64,000 nucleotides of DNA from Spirochaetales bacterium (GTDB lineage: Bacteria > Spirochaetota > Leptospiria > Leptospirales > Leptonemataceae). Position 1 is the first letter of the stretch, and each line of letters opens with the position of its first letter. Positions 18,128-26,423 of the stretch are shown piece by piece. The notes beneath the pieces are model-generated. The model was not told the DNA's origin, made no database searches, and worked only from the letters and a program-made list of their open reading frames with translations. The stretch spans positions 1,054,001 through 1,118,000 of the forward strand of contig JABTUL010000001.1 in the NCBI GenBank assembly GCA_015075425.1, read 5' to 3'. The position numbers and the translations under genes are program-made.

Positions 18128-20293
18128 ATGAAAGCAAGGACCGGAAGCCTCCTGGCGATTCTTTTCCTGATGGCCTGCTCCAGTCAGCTGCCACAGCTGC
18201 GTTCGGATGTTCAGCCGCGGACGGATACTCTGGGTGCCTTTGCCTTTGAGTGGTCCGCGAATCAAACATTTACCGTCCGCGGACCCGGGGGGCAGATTCT
18301 CCTGGAGAGTCTGCCCGGCGTGGCCTTCGTATCCGGATTTCAGGGCAAGGCCGATTTTCACGAAAGCCGGGGCATGTTCTTCATTAAAGAAAGCAAAGAG
18401 AAGGAATGCCAGACACAGCTCCTTGAGCGTATTGAGGCCGGTCCGGACCGTTACGCGCTGAGTGGAGAGCTGCTGTGTGCAGCAGAAAAATCGGCCTATA
18501 CTCTGGAATTCTTTGTAGAGAGTGATCAGCGCCTGGGCTTCGAGCTCAATCTTGCCGGGCCACTCAATCGGGCCATGCTGATAGCCGCCAGTGTTCCGGA
18601 GGAAGGGTTCTTTGGCTTTGGTGAACAATTCACCTACTTCAATCAAAAGGGGCGACTTCTGCCCATCTTTGTGATGGAGCAGGGGATCGGACGCGGGGCC
18701 GAGCCCATTACAACCGGGGCAGATCTCACCGCTGATGCCGGAGGGAAGTGGCACACCAGTTACGCCGGTGTGCCCCATTTTCTGAGCAGTCGCATGCGCT
18801 CCCTTTTTCTGGAAAACTATGAATACTCTGTATTCGATATGCGACCGGCCAATCACCTGAGTATCTATGTCCTCTCAGCGCAAATGCGCGGGCAATTGCT
18901 TGCCGGTAAGGACCCTTTAGAATTGACCCGGGCGTATACGGAAGCAACCGGTCGCATGCGTGCCCTGCCTGATTGGGTCCATTCTGGCGCGATTGTCGGC
19001 ATGCAGGGGGGCACTGAGAAGGTCCGGCGGGTGCTATCCTTGCTTAAGGAACACAACACACCGATAGCTGCCTTCTGGCTGCAGGACTGGGTCGGGCAGC
19101 GTAAGACAACCTTTGGCAAACAGCTCTGGTGGAACTGGCAGCTGGACCGGCAACACTATCCTGGCTGGGAGGATTTAAGGCAAACCCTGGGAAAGGATGG
19201 CATCCGGGTGCTGCTCTATATCAATCCTTTTCTGGCGGACATTGCAGAGAAAGGCAGCCAGGAACGTAACCTGTATCCCGAGGCCCTGGCAGCCGGATGT
19301 CTGGTGCGCAAAGCTGACGGTAAGCCCTATTTAATATTAAACACTTCTTTTTCTGCGGGTCTTCTGGATCTTTCCGCACCGGCCTGTCGGGAATGGATCA
19401 AAGGGATCATCAAAACAGAGATGATTGCTCAGGGTGCTTCCGGTTGGATGGCCGATTTTGGCGAGGCCTTACCCATGGATTCTGTGCTCCAGAATGGGGA
19501 TCCGGCCACCTATCACAACCGTTATCCGGAAGAATGGGCCCGGGTCAATCGAGAAGCCATAAACGAAGCAGGACGCGGTCAGGACATCGTGTTTTTTATG
19601 CGCGCGGGCTTTACGCGCAGCCCGCAGAACAGTACCCTTTTCTGGCTGGGCGATCAGCTGGTTAGCTGGGACCGTTACGACGGAATCAAAACTGCAGTTA
19701 CCGGACTGTTGACCGGGGGACTTTCCGGCTATACGCTGAACCACAGTGATATTGGCGGATACACGACCATCAACAATCCGCTGAAAAACTATCATCGCTC
19801 GGAAGAATTGCTGCTCCGCTGGGCCGAGCTTTCCGCTTTCAATGCCATTTTCCGGACCCATGAAGGAAATCGTCCCGATGAAAACGTTCAGGTGTATTCC
19901 AATGAAAGGACATTGTCCCACTTTGCCCGTTTTGCCCGCATTTTTGCCGCTCTCGCCCCCTACCGCCAGCTCTTGATAGAGGAGGCAGCCCGCGACGGAC
20001 ACCCTGTGGTCCGGCCCATGTTTTTTCATTATCCAGGGGAGAAAGCTTTCCACCATATTGATTCGGAGCAATTCATGCTGGGTCCTGATATCATCATGGC
20101 TCCGGTTCTTGATCCCGGGCGGTCCCATGTTCGCCTGCATCTTCCGGAGGGAGAGTGGGTGCATTTTTTCAGCGGAAAGATCTATCGCAGTCGCTCGCAA
20201 ACCTTCTCAGTTTCAGCGCCCATCGGTTCTCCTGCTGTCTTTTACCGCCAGGAATCGGCTTTTGCCGAACTTTTTGCCCGCAGCAAAGACTGA
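18128..20293 (+). CDS. GH31 lipoprotein, sulfoquinovosidase (YihQ)-like with Arg-to-Gln change
   Basis: A 721-residue alpha-glycosidase of family GH31 with a lipoprotein signal (ILFLMACSS). A perfect AGGAGGAATC precedes the ATG. Sequence blocks follow E. coli sulfoquinovosidase YihQ closely: FGFGEQFTYFNQKG, EQGIGR, MQGGTE, LQDWVGQRKTTFGKQ, WMADFGEALP with nucleophile Asp443, FWLGDQLVSW with acid/base Asp509, and LNHSDIGGYTT. At the four sulfonate-site positions known from YihQ (Gln262, Gln288, Arg301, Trp304; recalled from the literature) this protein has Gln293, Gln319, Gln332 and Trp335, so the Arg is replaced. It may act on sulfoquinovosides with altered binding or on a different, neutral glycoside. 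Surface anchoring suggests degradation of external glycolipids. Confidence 0.85.
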   Translation: MKARTGSLLAILFLMACSSQLPQLRSDVQPRTDTLGAFAFEWSANQTFTVRGPGGQILLESLPGVAFVSGFQGKADFHESRGMFFIKESKEKECQTQLLERIEAGPDRYALSGELLCAAEKSAYTLEFFVESDQRLGFELNLAGPLNRAMLIAASVPEEGFFGFGEQFTYFNQKGRLLPIFVMEQGIGRGAEPITTGADLTADAGGKWHTSYAGVPHFLSSRMRSLFLENYEYSVFDMRPANHLSIYVLSAQMRGQLLAGKDPLELTRAYTEATGRMRALPDWVHSGAIVGMQGGTEKVRRVLSLLKEHNTPIAAFWLQDWVGQRKTTFGKQLWWNWQLDRQHYPGWEDLRQTLGKDGIRVLLYINPFLADIAEKGSQERNLYPEALAAGCLVRKADGKPYLILNTSFSAGLLDLSAPACREWIKGIIKTEMIAQGASGWMADFGEALPMDSVLQNGDPATYHNRYPEEWARVNREAINEAGRGQDIVFFMRAGFTRSPQNSTLFWLGDQLVSWDRYDGIKTAVTGLLTGGLSGYTLNHSDIGGYTTINNPLKNYHRSEELLLRWAELSAFNAIFRTHEGNRPDENVQVYSNERTLSHFARFARIFAALAPYRQLLIEEAARDGHPVVRPMFFHYPGEKAFHHIDSEQFMLGPDIIMAPVLDPGRSHVRLHLPEGEWVHFFSGKIYRSRSQTFSVSAPIGSPAVFYRQESAFAELFARSKD

Positions 20294-20294
20294 T

Positions 20295-21437
20295 ATGCCG
20301 GGTGCGGAACCAGGACCGGATCTGGAGCCGGAGAATCCGGGCTGGTTTGAATCCTGGGGTGTGCGGGCCATTGCTCGATTGCAAAAGAAGGTGTCCGGTG
20401 AACCGGCGAAGACTGATGAAGAGCTGACGGACCGCGTTCGTCGTATAACCTATCAGCATGCTTTTTTTGCCTTCCTGGTTGGTGCAATTTCCGCAGCCGG
20501 CACGGTCATCACTGAGGAACTTTACGAGCATGATCCGGCCGTCCTGCTTTATACTAAAGTTGCAGTAGTAACGGGAGTGCTGACGGCCATTGAATTTATT
20601 GTTCTATTTTATTTGTCTTTAAGGACGGTCCATTGCATATCTGTGGCTACAGGTCATGCGAGATTCCTTTTTGAGAAAGAAGATCCGGTTGTCGCTCTGC
20701 CCAATATGCTGGCCCGGGCTGCCCTGGAAATTCCCGATCCTGTTCGCCGGGCGCTGGGCATCAATCCGCTGGCGCGGGTTTCGCGCTGGAAGCTTTTGCT
20801 TCTGGGGTTACTCTATAAGATGAAAATCATGGCCTCCAACACCCTGGCCAAACTGCTCCTCCGGCGCCTCTTTGGTAAGAGTCTGTTCCGATTCAGTGTA
20901 GCCTACATTGCCGTACCCATAACCGGACTCTGGAATGCTTTCGTGATCTGGAAAGTGGCGCGCGATGCCCGTTTGCGTCTGGCCGGCCATCTCATGGTCC
21001 AGTCCATGGGCCGTGATATTTTAACTGCTGAAGATCTGGGCCGACTCTCAGAGCGCGCCCGGATGGCCTGTCTGCGTGCCGTGGGCAATTCCGTGGTCCT
21101 CACCCAGAACTCTCATCCGAACATGCTCGTTCTATTGCTCAAAATGTTTGAGATACTGGAGCGCAAACGCCCTGATCGTCTTGATGATTGGGAATATTTT
21201 CTAAGTGAACTGGCTCTACTTCCCGAAGCGGAAAGGTTTTTTGTTCTTGATCTTCTCTGTGTGGCAACGGCTTTTGATGGCAAAATGTCGCGACTGGAAA
21301 GACGGTTATTGCCCCAGGCATTTGGCACTCATACTCCACTGTACTTTCAGCGCATTGAACGATTGCGCCGGCTGCTTATTCAGGGGAAGGTGCGGGCCGC
21401 CCTGCTGGAATGCCGGCTGGATTTCCGACCGGCCTGA
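20295..21437 (+). CDS. Membrane protein with C-terminal TerB-like region, function unknown
   Basis: A 380-residue protein starting 1 base after the GH31 stop. Residues ~55-115 hold two membrane helices (FFAFLVGAISAAGTVI and VAVVTGVLTAIEFIVLFYLSL), and FSVAYIAVPITGLWNAFVIW near residues 200-220 is a third. The central part (WKLLLLGLLYKMKIMASNTLAKLLLRRLFG) is basic and amphipathic. Near the C-terminus VLDLLCVATAFDGKMSRLERRLL resembles the Asp-rich helix pair of TerB-like domains. I do not recognise a named family. The gene overlaps the sigma-54 activator by TGATG, so it may sense or gate that receiver-less regulator; this is inference. Confidence 0.6.
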   Translation: MPGAEPGPDLEPENPGWFESWGVRAIARLQKKVSGEPAKTDEELTDRVRRITYQHAFFAFLVGAISAAGTVITEELYEHDPAVLLYTKVAVVTGVLTAIEFIVLFYLSLRTVHCISVATGHARFLFEKEDPVVALPNMLARAALEIPDPVRRALGINPLARVSRWKLLLLGLLYKMKIMASNTLAKLLLRRLFGKSLFRFSVAYIAVPITGLWNAFVIWKVARDARLRLAGHLMVQSMGRDILTAEDLGRLSERARMACLRAVGNSVVLTQNSHPNMLVLLLKMFEILERKRPDRLDDWEYFLSELALLPEAERFFVLDLLCVATAFDGKMSRLERRLLPQAFGTHTPLYFQRIERLRRLLIQGKVRAALLECRLDFRPA

Positions 21438-22453
21438 TGCATCCACCGGAGTGGCTTGATCCGGCCGCTAATGTTGAGCGGACCCGCGTGGGTGATCGGC
21501 TGCTTTTAACACGCAGCCCGGAAATGGAGAGAGTTCTGGAACTCAGCGCTCAGGCCCGCGAAAGCCGGCGGCCGGTACTCATCACCGGTGAGACAGGAAC
21601 GGGGAAGGAGTTGGTGGCCCGGCTGTTGCACGATCAGGGCCAGGAAGGAACGGAACCGTTTCTGGCCATAAACTGTGCAGCTTTCCCGGCGCACCTGATG
21701 GAAGATGAAATCTTTGGTCACAAACGTGGTGCCTTTACGGATGCGCGTTCGGACCGTGCGGGCAAGATCGCGGCCGCCGGGCGGGGTTCCCTTTTCTTTG
21801 ATGAGATGGGGGAGTTGCCCCTGGAATTTCAGGCCAAGCTCCTGCGTCTGCTCCAGGAGAACACCTACACTATGCTCGGGTCGGATCAGGAGCTCCGGGC
21901 TGAATGTCGTTTCCTTTTTGCCACCAATCGCGACATAGCTGAGCTTGTGGCCCGCAACCTTTTCCGGCTGGATCTTTACTATCGCATCAGTGTTTTTGAG
22001 ATTGCTTTACCGCCTCTGCGGCAGCGGCGGTCGGAGATTGCTCCACTTGTGCGCTACTTTCTCCTGCGCTTCGCAGCTGAGCTGGGAGCGGAGCCTCCTG
22101 GAATTGAAGAAAGCGCGCTGGCTGCACTGGTTGCCTACGACTGGCCCGGTAACATTCGCGAACTGGAAAATGTGATGTACCGCCTGCTTGCCGGCCGCAG
22201 CCGTGAAATGATTCGCCTGACAGACCTGCCGATGAGTGTGCAGCAGGCGCTTTTCACTCAACCGGGTCCTGGCATCGCCGCAAGCAATGGCTTGCCGACC
22301 GGAACCTTTGATGAACTGATGCAGGCACACGCTCGTTCCTTGATCCAGCAGGCCCTGGCTGAGGCTGGCGGTAATAAGGCAGCGGCTGCCCGTCGATTGG
22401 GAATGAAGCGAACGCGATTGATCTATCAAATGAAAGAACTGGGGTTATCCTGA
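21437..22453 (+). CDS. Sigma-54-dependent transcriptional activator without receiver domain
   Basis: A 338-residue bacterial enhancer-binding protein: only ~25 N-terminal residues, then the AAA+ domain with Walker A GETGTGKEL, the sigma-54 contact loop GAFTDA (GAFTGA in the classical form), Walker B GSLFFDEMGELP, the sensor region FLFATNRD and the WPGNIRELENV motif, ending in a Fis-type helix-turn-helix (NKAAAARRLGMKRTRLIYQMKEL). There is no response-receiver, GAF or PAS domain, so regulation must come through expression or a partner. It is TGATG-coupled to the membrane protein before it and 1 base from the cytochrome/FG-GAP gene after it. I saw no certain sigma-54 promoter (GG-N10-GC) near it, but did not search exhaustively. 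Confidence 0.9.
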   Translation: MHPPEWLDPAANVERTRVGDRLLLTRSPEMERVLELSAQARESRRPVLITGETGTGKELVARLLHDQGQEGTEPFLAINCAAFPAHLMEDEIFGHKRGAFTDARSDRAGKIAAAGRGSLFFDEMGELPLEFQAKLLRLLQENTYTMLGSDQELRAECRFLFATNRDIAELVARNLFRLDLYYRISVFEIALPPLRQRRSEIAPLVRYFLLRFAAELGAEPPGIEESALAALVAYDWPGNIRELENVMYRLLAGRSREMIRLTDLPMSVQQALFTQPGPGIAASNGLPTGTFDELMQAHARSLIQQALAEAGGNKAAAARRLGMKRTRLIYQMKELGLS

Positions 22454-22454
22454 A

Positions 22455-24029
22455 ATGCGCTTCTATATGCTGATCGGCCTGTTCCTCCTATCTGTATGTA
22501 AAACAGAAGAGGATGGCCGCTCCCTGGCCCGCTCCCATTGTTCATCCTGCCACCTCTTTCCGGAAGCGGACCTGCTGCGCAAACAGGACTGGCATGATGT
22601 GCTCGATGTTATGGGGATCTATCTGGGTTATGACGATGCCGGTCTGCTCACCGGGACCCCCTCTGCGGCCAAATTGATGGACCGGCAGGCCATGTTTGAC
22701 AGGCGTCTGATTCCAGAAAAGCCAGCCCTGTCTTCTGTGGACTGGCAGAAGATACGCGCCTACTATAGAGAAAATGCTCCTGCCTCCTTTACGCCGGCCC
22801 GGACGGAAAAATTGGAGACAGCGCATCTCTTCCGGGCCATCGCAGCGGAGAAAGCCGGACCAGAGTCGCTCTTTTTTCTGGTTCGCTCCCATAAGGAGCG
22901 TATCTATGCAGCCGATGCCCGCGCCGGAATTCTTTATCTCTTCAGCAATAGCGGTAAACTCATTCGTTCCGATCCCCTGCCGGGGCTTGCTGTGGACGTG
23001 CAGTTCACGGATGAACGGTTTTTTCTGACGCTTCTGGGTAGCTGGAAGACTGAGAATACACGGGAAGGAAAGATTCTTGAGGCTCGGCTTCATGGTGGCC
23101 AGTTATTTTTGCGGCCCGTTCTTACGAACCTTTATCGCGTTCCCTCGGCCCAGCTGATTGACCTGAACGGTGATGGTCGGGCGGAAATTCTCACCGCTCA
23201 GTTTGGCCATCAGCTGGGGCACCTTTCCTATTTTGAAAATCGCTCTTCTCCCGATGAAAAAGAAAACTGGGAGGAAGAGGTCCTGCTCCCCTTACCGGGC
23301 ACAGTCAGGGCGCGTGCGGTGGATCTGGGGGATGGCTCTTTATCGATCGTTGCTCTTGTGGCTCAGGCGCGTGAGGGGCTGTATGTATTTCGCAAAACCT
23401 GGCGGGGCTGGGATAAACAGGTTATTGTGGAGCAGCCACCGGTCTTTGGTTATACGGATTTTCAGCTGGGGGACTTTGATGGCGACGGAAGGCTCGATAT
23501 TCTCACGGTGAATGGAGACAATGCGGAGATTCTGTCCGTGCCACCCAAGCCCTACCACGGTCTGCGTCTGTATTTGAATCGATCCACAGGTTTTGAGGAG
23601 GCGTTCTTTCTGCCGTTGAACGGGGCTTACCGGGCAACTCTTGCGGACTTTGACGGGGATGGCGATCTGGACATAGCAGCTACCGCTTTCTTTGCCGACT
23701 TTGGGTCCCGTCCACCGCAGAACGCCGTCCTTTTTCTCAATGAATCCCGGCAAAATCGCTTTTCTTTTTCCAGGCATCTAATTGCGGGCACAGAATGCGG
23801 CCGCTGGGTTTCCCTGGATGCGGCAGACCTGGACGGTGACGGGCGGATGGATCTCATTCTGGGGGGAGCCGATGTTCCGGGAATGCCGGCCCGGGGAATC
23901 GCAGAATGGCGGAAGCGGTGTCGGATCCAATCGCTCCTGATTTTGCGGAACCAGGCCCGGGCCCGCTTCCTGGAAAACCGTAAGGCGCCCCTTGCGACGC
24001 TTCCATTGGCCAAACACCGGGCGCTGTAG
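22455..24029 (+). CDS. Lipoprotein fusing a c-type heme motif to FG-GAP/VCBS repeats
   Basis: A 524-residue protein with lipoprotein signal MRFYMLIGLFLLSVCK (lipobox LSVC). A single heme-binding motif CSSCH lies at residues 29-33, followed by LFPEADLLRKQDWHDVLDVMG, then four or more FG-GAP/VCBS calcium-loop repeats: DLNGDGRAEIL, DFDGDGRLDIL, DFDGDGDLDIA and DLDGDGRMDLI. These repeats form beta-propellers that often bind ligands or sugars at the cell surface. A heme on a propeller suggests an extracellular redox enzyme or electron relay, for example acting on a released sugar. It is the last gene of the coupled run that starts at 16235 and includes the GH31 lipoprotein. No terminator is evident after it. 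Confidence 0.85.
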   Translation: MRFYMLIGLFLLSVCKTEEDGRSLARSHCSSCHLFPEADLLRKQDWHDVLDVMGIYLGYDDAGLLTGTPSAAKLMDRQAMFDRRLIPEKPALSSVDWQKIRAYYRENAPASFTPARTEKLETAHLFRAIAAEKAGPESLFFLVRSHKERIYAADARAGILYLFSNSGKLIRSDPLPGLAVDVQFTDERFFLTLLGSWKTENTREGKILEARLHGGQLFLRPVLTNLYRVPSAQLIDLNGDGRAEILTAQFGHQLGHLSYFENRSSPDEKENWEEEVLLPLPGTVRARAVDLGDGSLSIVALVAQAREGLYVFRKTWRGWDKQVIVEQPPVFGYTDFQLGDFDGDGRLDILTVNGDNAEILSVPPKPYHGLRLYLNRSTGFEEAFFLPLNGAYRATLADFDGDGDLDIAATAFFADFGSRPPQNAVLFLNESRQNRFSFSRHLIAGTECGRWVSLDAADLDGDGRMDLILGGADVPGMPARGIAEWRKRCRIQSLLILRNQARARFLENRKAPLATLPLAKHRAL

Positions 24030-24180
24030 TCAGATAATTGACGCATGTCAAATTTTAGATATGCCATTTTCTGCCAATTCTCCGGGCCGGCTGCCTGGAA
24101 GGCCGCTGATTTGCCCGTACTCGAAGGAATTGCCCTGGTACTGAAATTGCATGAGTATCTTCCGGTGTAAGGAGATGGAA

Positions 24181-25113
24181 ATGCGAAGAAATCAATTTCT
24201 CATTGTAGCAGCTTTTATGGCTTTTTCCGGCCTGTCAGCTGTGAATACGGTTATTTTTGTTCATGGCCGCAGTTCCGGCAACAATCATTGCGGCTGGGGC
24301 ACAACGGATGTAGGCAACTACTGGGGTTCCAGTAAGGATATCGAGCTGAATAGCTGGATTACAAGTACTGCGCAGCGGTATTTTGTTGGCTACCACGGTG
24401 ATTCTGATCCGCGTAGCTGGTCCGGTTATGGCGATTGCGGTTATGGAGCCCGGGACAACCTGGATTACATTGTGGCTACTCGCTGCGATTCGTCAGTCGG
24501 TAACTATTGTAAGGTTATCTGCCATAGCGCAGGATGCTACGCCGTCGACACCTATTTATCCGCGAATGTCGGTTACTATACCTATGCCGGGTCCGGGTAC
24601 GGCACCATCCAGACTAAACACCTCACCGGAATCACCTATGTAATGGCCCTTTCCAGCGCCAGCGGTGGCTCAGAGCTGGCCGATTCTGCGGACTGGTGGG
24701 GGGTGGATGGTACTCCCATGACGCTTTCCTTGCGAGTCGGCGTGGCTCGTGGTGCTGGTATGCATGATAGCACCCGGGGCATTGCTGTGAAGCACCTGAT
24801 GGGTGACCCCAGCTGGGATATGGGATCGGGAATCCTTCCCGGTGAAGACGATGGAGCGGTGGCGTTCCACTCCGGTTGCGGACTCAACGCTGCTTCTGAT
24901 GTATCTACCTGTAGCACCGGTACCAAGTGGAGCGGACATTCCAACTGGTATGCATCCACAAGCCTGGGCCAGCATAACACATCTGTGGGCGGCTATCAGT
25001 GGGCTCAGAGTGCTCACAATCACTGGACCAACTCTTATGGTGGAACAGCTTTTGAAGCCAACCATTCTGACATGAAAACCGTTGGTCGAAACGTATACAA
25101 CTACAGCCACTGA
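24181..25113 (+). CDS. Secreted alpha/beta-hydrolase (lipase-like)
   Basis: A 310-residue exported protein. TAAGGAG lies 7 bases before the ATG at 24181, which opens a signal peptide (MRRNQFLIVAAFMAFSGLSA). The mature protein begins with a lipase-type oxyanion segment VIFVHGRSSGNN, and the nucleophile elbow is ICHSAGCYAVD (CxSxG, where GxSxG is usual). A late His-rich segment (FHSGCGLN...GHSNW...GQHNT) and acidic LPGEDDGAV could give the catalytic Asp and His. It is rich in Gly, Ser, Tyr, Trp and Cys, which fits a stable extracellular enzyme with several disulfides. It has its own upstream 150-base leader and a strong terminator, so it is likely a single-gene transcript. Substrate unknown; lipase or esterase is the best guess. 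Confidence 0.75.
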   Translation: MRRNQFLIVAAFMAFSGLSAVNTVIFVHGRSSGNNHCGWGTTDVGNYWGSSKDIELNSWITSTAQRYFVGYHGDSDPRSWSGYGDCGYGARDNLDYIVATRCDSSVGNYCKVICHSAGCYAVDTYLSANVGYYTYAGSGYGTIQTKHLTGITYVMALSSASGGSELADSADWWGVDGTPMTLSLRVGVARGAGMHDSTRGIAVKHLMGDPSWDMGSGILPGEDDGAVAFHSGCGLNAASDVSTCSTGTKWSGHSNWYASTSLGQHNTSVGGYQWAQSAHNHWTNSYGGTAFEANHSDMKTVGRNVYNYSH

Positions 25114-25138
25114 TTTCTTTACTTTCTGCCGATGGATG

Positions 25139-25167
25139 AAAGGCCGCTTGCTGCGGCCTTTTTTTTT
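25139..25167 (+). terminator. Intrinsic terminator after the secreted hydrolase gene
   Basis: AAAGGCCGC - TTGCT - GCGGCCTTT forms a perfect 9-bp stem with a 5-base loop and runs directly into nine T residues. It lies 26 bases after the stop of the gene at 24181. This is the only textbook rho-independent terminator I see in the window. Confidence 0.93.
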
Positions 25168-25214
25168 GCGGGCAAAACGCTTGACGGTACGACTTCCGGT
25201 CTTACTTCCAGTGA

Positions 25215-26423
25215 ATGCCTGTAGCCTCTTCGCGCCGTATCCTGTGGGCCCTGGTTGCGACGAGCGTGTTGCTCGTCGTTGTTTTGTTTTTTGTGCTGAC
25301 CTCCGGGAACGAGGGGGATGATGCTCTGTCCCAGGAGAGCCTCTTGCGCGAGCTGGAGAGTGAGGTGGATCGCTCCGGTGGTTTGAATTTTCTCAAGCTG
25401 GAGCGGATGATGCGCGGGGGCTGGGAACCGGGGCGCGAAAATCTCAAAGCTCATGTCCGCCTCTACTACCGTTATCCGGATCTGTCGCGGCCCTTAAACG
25501 ATGACATGCCCCATCTATTGGATCCCTATCGTGTTGTGCAGCCACCCCGCCCACTCTATCAAAAGGCAAAACCGGATGAGTCGGATGAGCCCCTCTTTTT
25601 CATCCATGAAGAAGTGCCCCGCAATATCGTTGTCGGCGAACCTTTTTTGTGCCATCTGAGCGTTCGCGATCGACAGAACACGGCTGTACCTTTTGAAATC
25701 GTATCGGCGCGGGTTCTTTCTGATTCCGGAACGGGCCGGGTGGCACTGGATGAACCGCGCTACAATGATGATGGACGTGATGGTGACCGTAAGGCCGGGG
25801 ATATGGTCTATGTCATGAGCTGGCAGGCCATTGCTCCCACTCGACTCGCCTGGGGTGAGCTTACTCTGTCGCTTGAACTTAAAGCCGGGGAGCAGGTTTT
25901 CAAACATGAGATCCCCTTCCACTCCACCCCGGAGATGGTTGGTCGCTTTACGGGAAGATTTCGCGAGGCAATCGAAGATGGATCCCTGGTTATCTATGCT
26001 GAGGTAGATATTACGCGTGCGGGTTTTTACCAGCTGGCAGCCAACTTGATTCATCTGGAGAGTGGACAGGCATCGCACGTGGCCTTCCACTATGGAAATC
26101 TTGCTGCGGGCGTGCAAAATATTCCCTTTTTATTTTTTGGTAAAATCTTCCATGATAAGAACAGGCAGGGTCGGTTTGTATTGCGCTATCCGCGCGGAAA
26201 AAGGCACAACCTTCCCGATCGCGGCCCCTGGGCTGGCGCAGATAAGCTCAAGCACAGGGAAGCCGCTCCGGTGGTCGCCGGAAAAGAGCCTCCGGCCAGC
26301 TGGCTTCTCCCTTACGCGGGCGAATACATAACTGCCTCATACACCCTGGATGCCTTTTCTGACAAAGAATACGAGGGCGAGGACAAAGAATCCGCCCTGC
26401 AGGCAGCTGAGAGTGAGCGTTAG
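25215..26423 (+). CDS. Membrane-anchored extracytoplasmic protein with choice-of-anchor X-like segment
   Basis: A 402-residue protein with one N-terminal membrane helix (ILWALVATSVLLVVVLFFVL) and the rest outside the cytoplasm. The segment RYNDDGRDGDRKAGDMVYVMSW fits the NDDG..GD..AGD.VY motif of the so-called choice-of-anchor X beta-sandwich; a second sandwich probably spans residues 240-320. The C-terminus is acidic and repetitive in Glu/Lys (EYEGEDKESALQAAESER). It starts a four-gene coupled set: the next lipoprotein overlaps it by 11 bases. Function unknown; an envelope assembly or adhesion scaffold would fit. Confidence 0.65.
   Translation: MPVASSRRILWALVATSVLLVVVLFFVLTSGNEGDDALSQESLLRELESEVDRSGGLNFLKLERMMRGGWEPGRENLKAHVRLYYRYPDLSRPLNDDMPHLLDPYRVVQPPRPLYQKAKPDESDEPLFFIHEEVPRNIVVGEPFLCHLSVRDRQNTAVPFEIVSARVLSDSGTGRVALDEPRYNDDGRDGDRKAGDMVYVMSWQAIAPTRLAWGELTLSLELKAGEQVFKHEIPFHSTPEMVGRFTGRFREAIEDGSLVIYAEVDITRAGFYQLAANLIHLESGQASHVAFHYGNLAAGVQNIPFLFFGKIFHDKNRQGRFVLRYPRGKRHNLPDRGPWAGADKLKHREAAPVVAGKEPPASWLLPYAGEYITASYTLDAFSDKEYEGEDKESALQAAESER

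Noticed and set aside
24030-24180. TTGACG at about 24040 as promoter of the secreted hydrolase
   Set aside because: No -10-like hexamer lies 16-18 bases downstream, so I did not list it.
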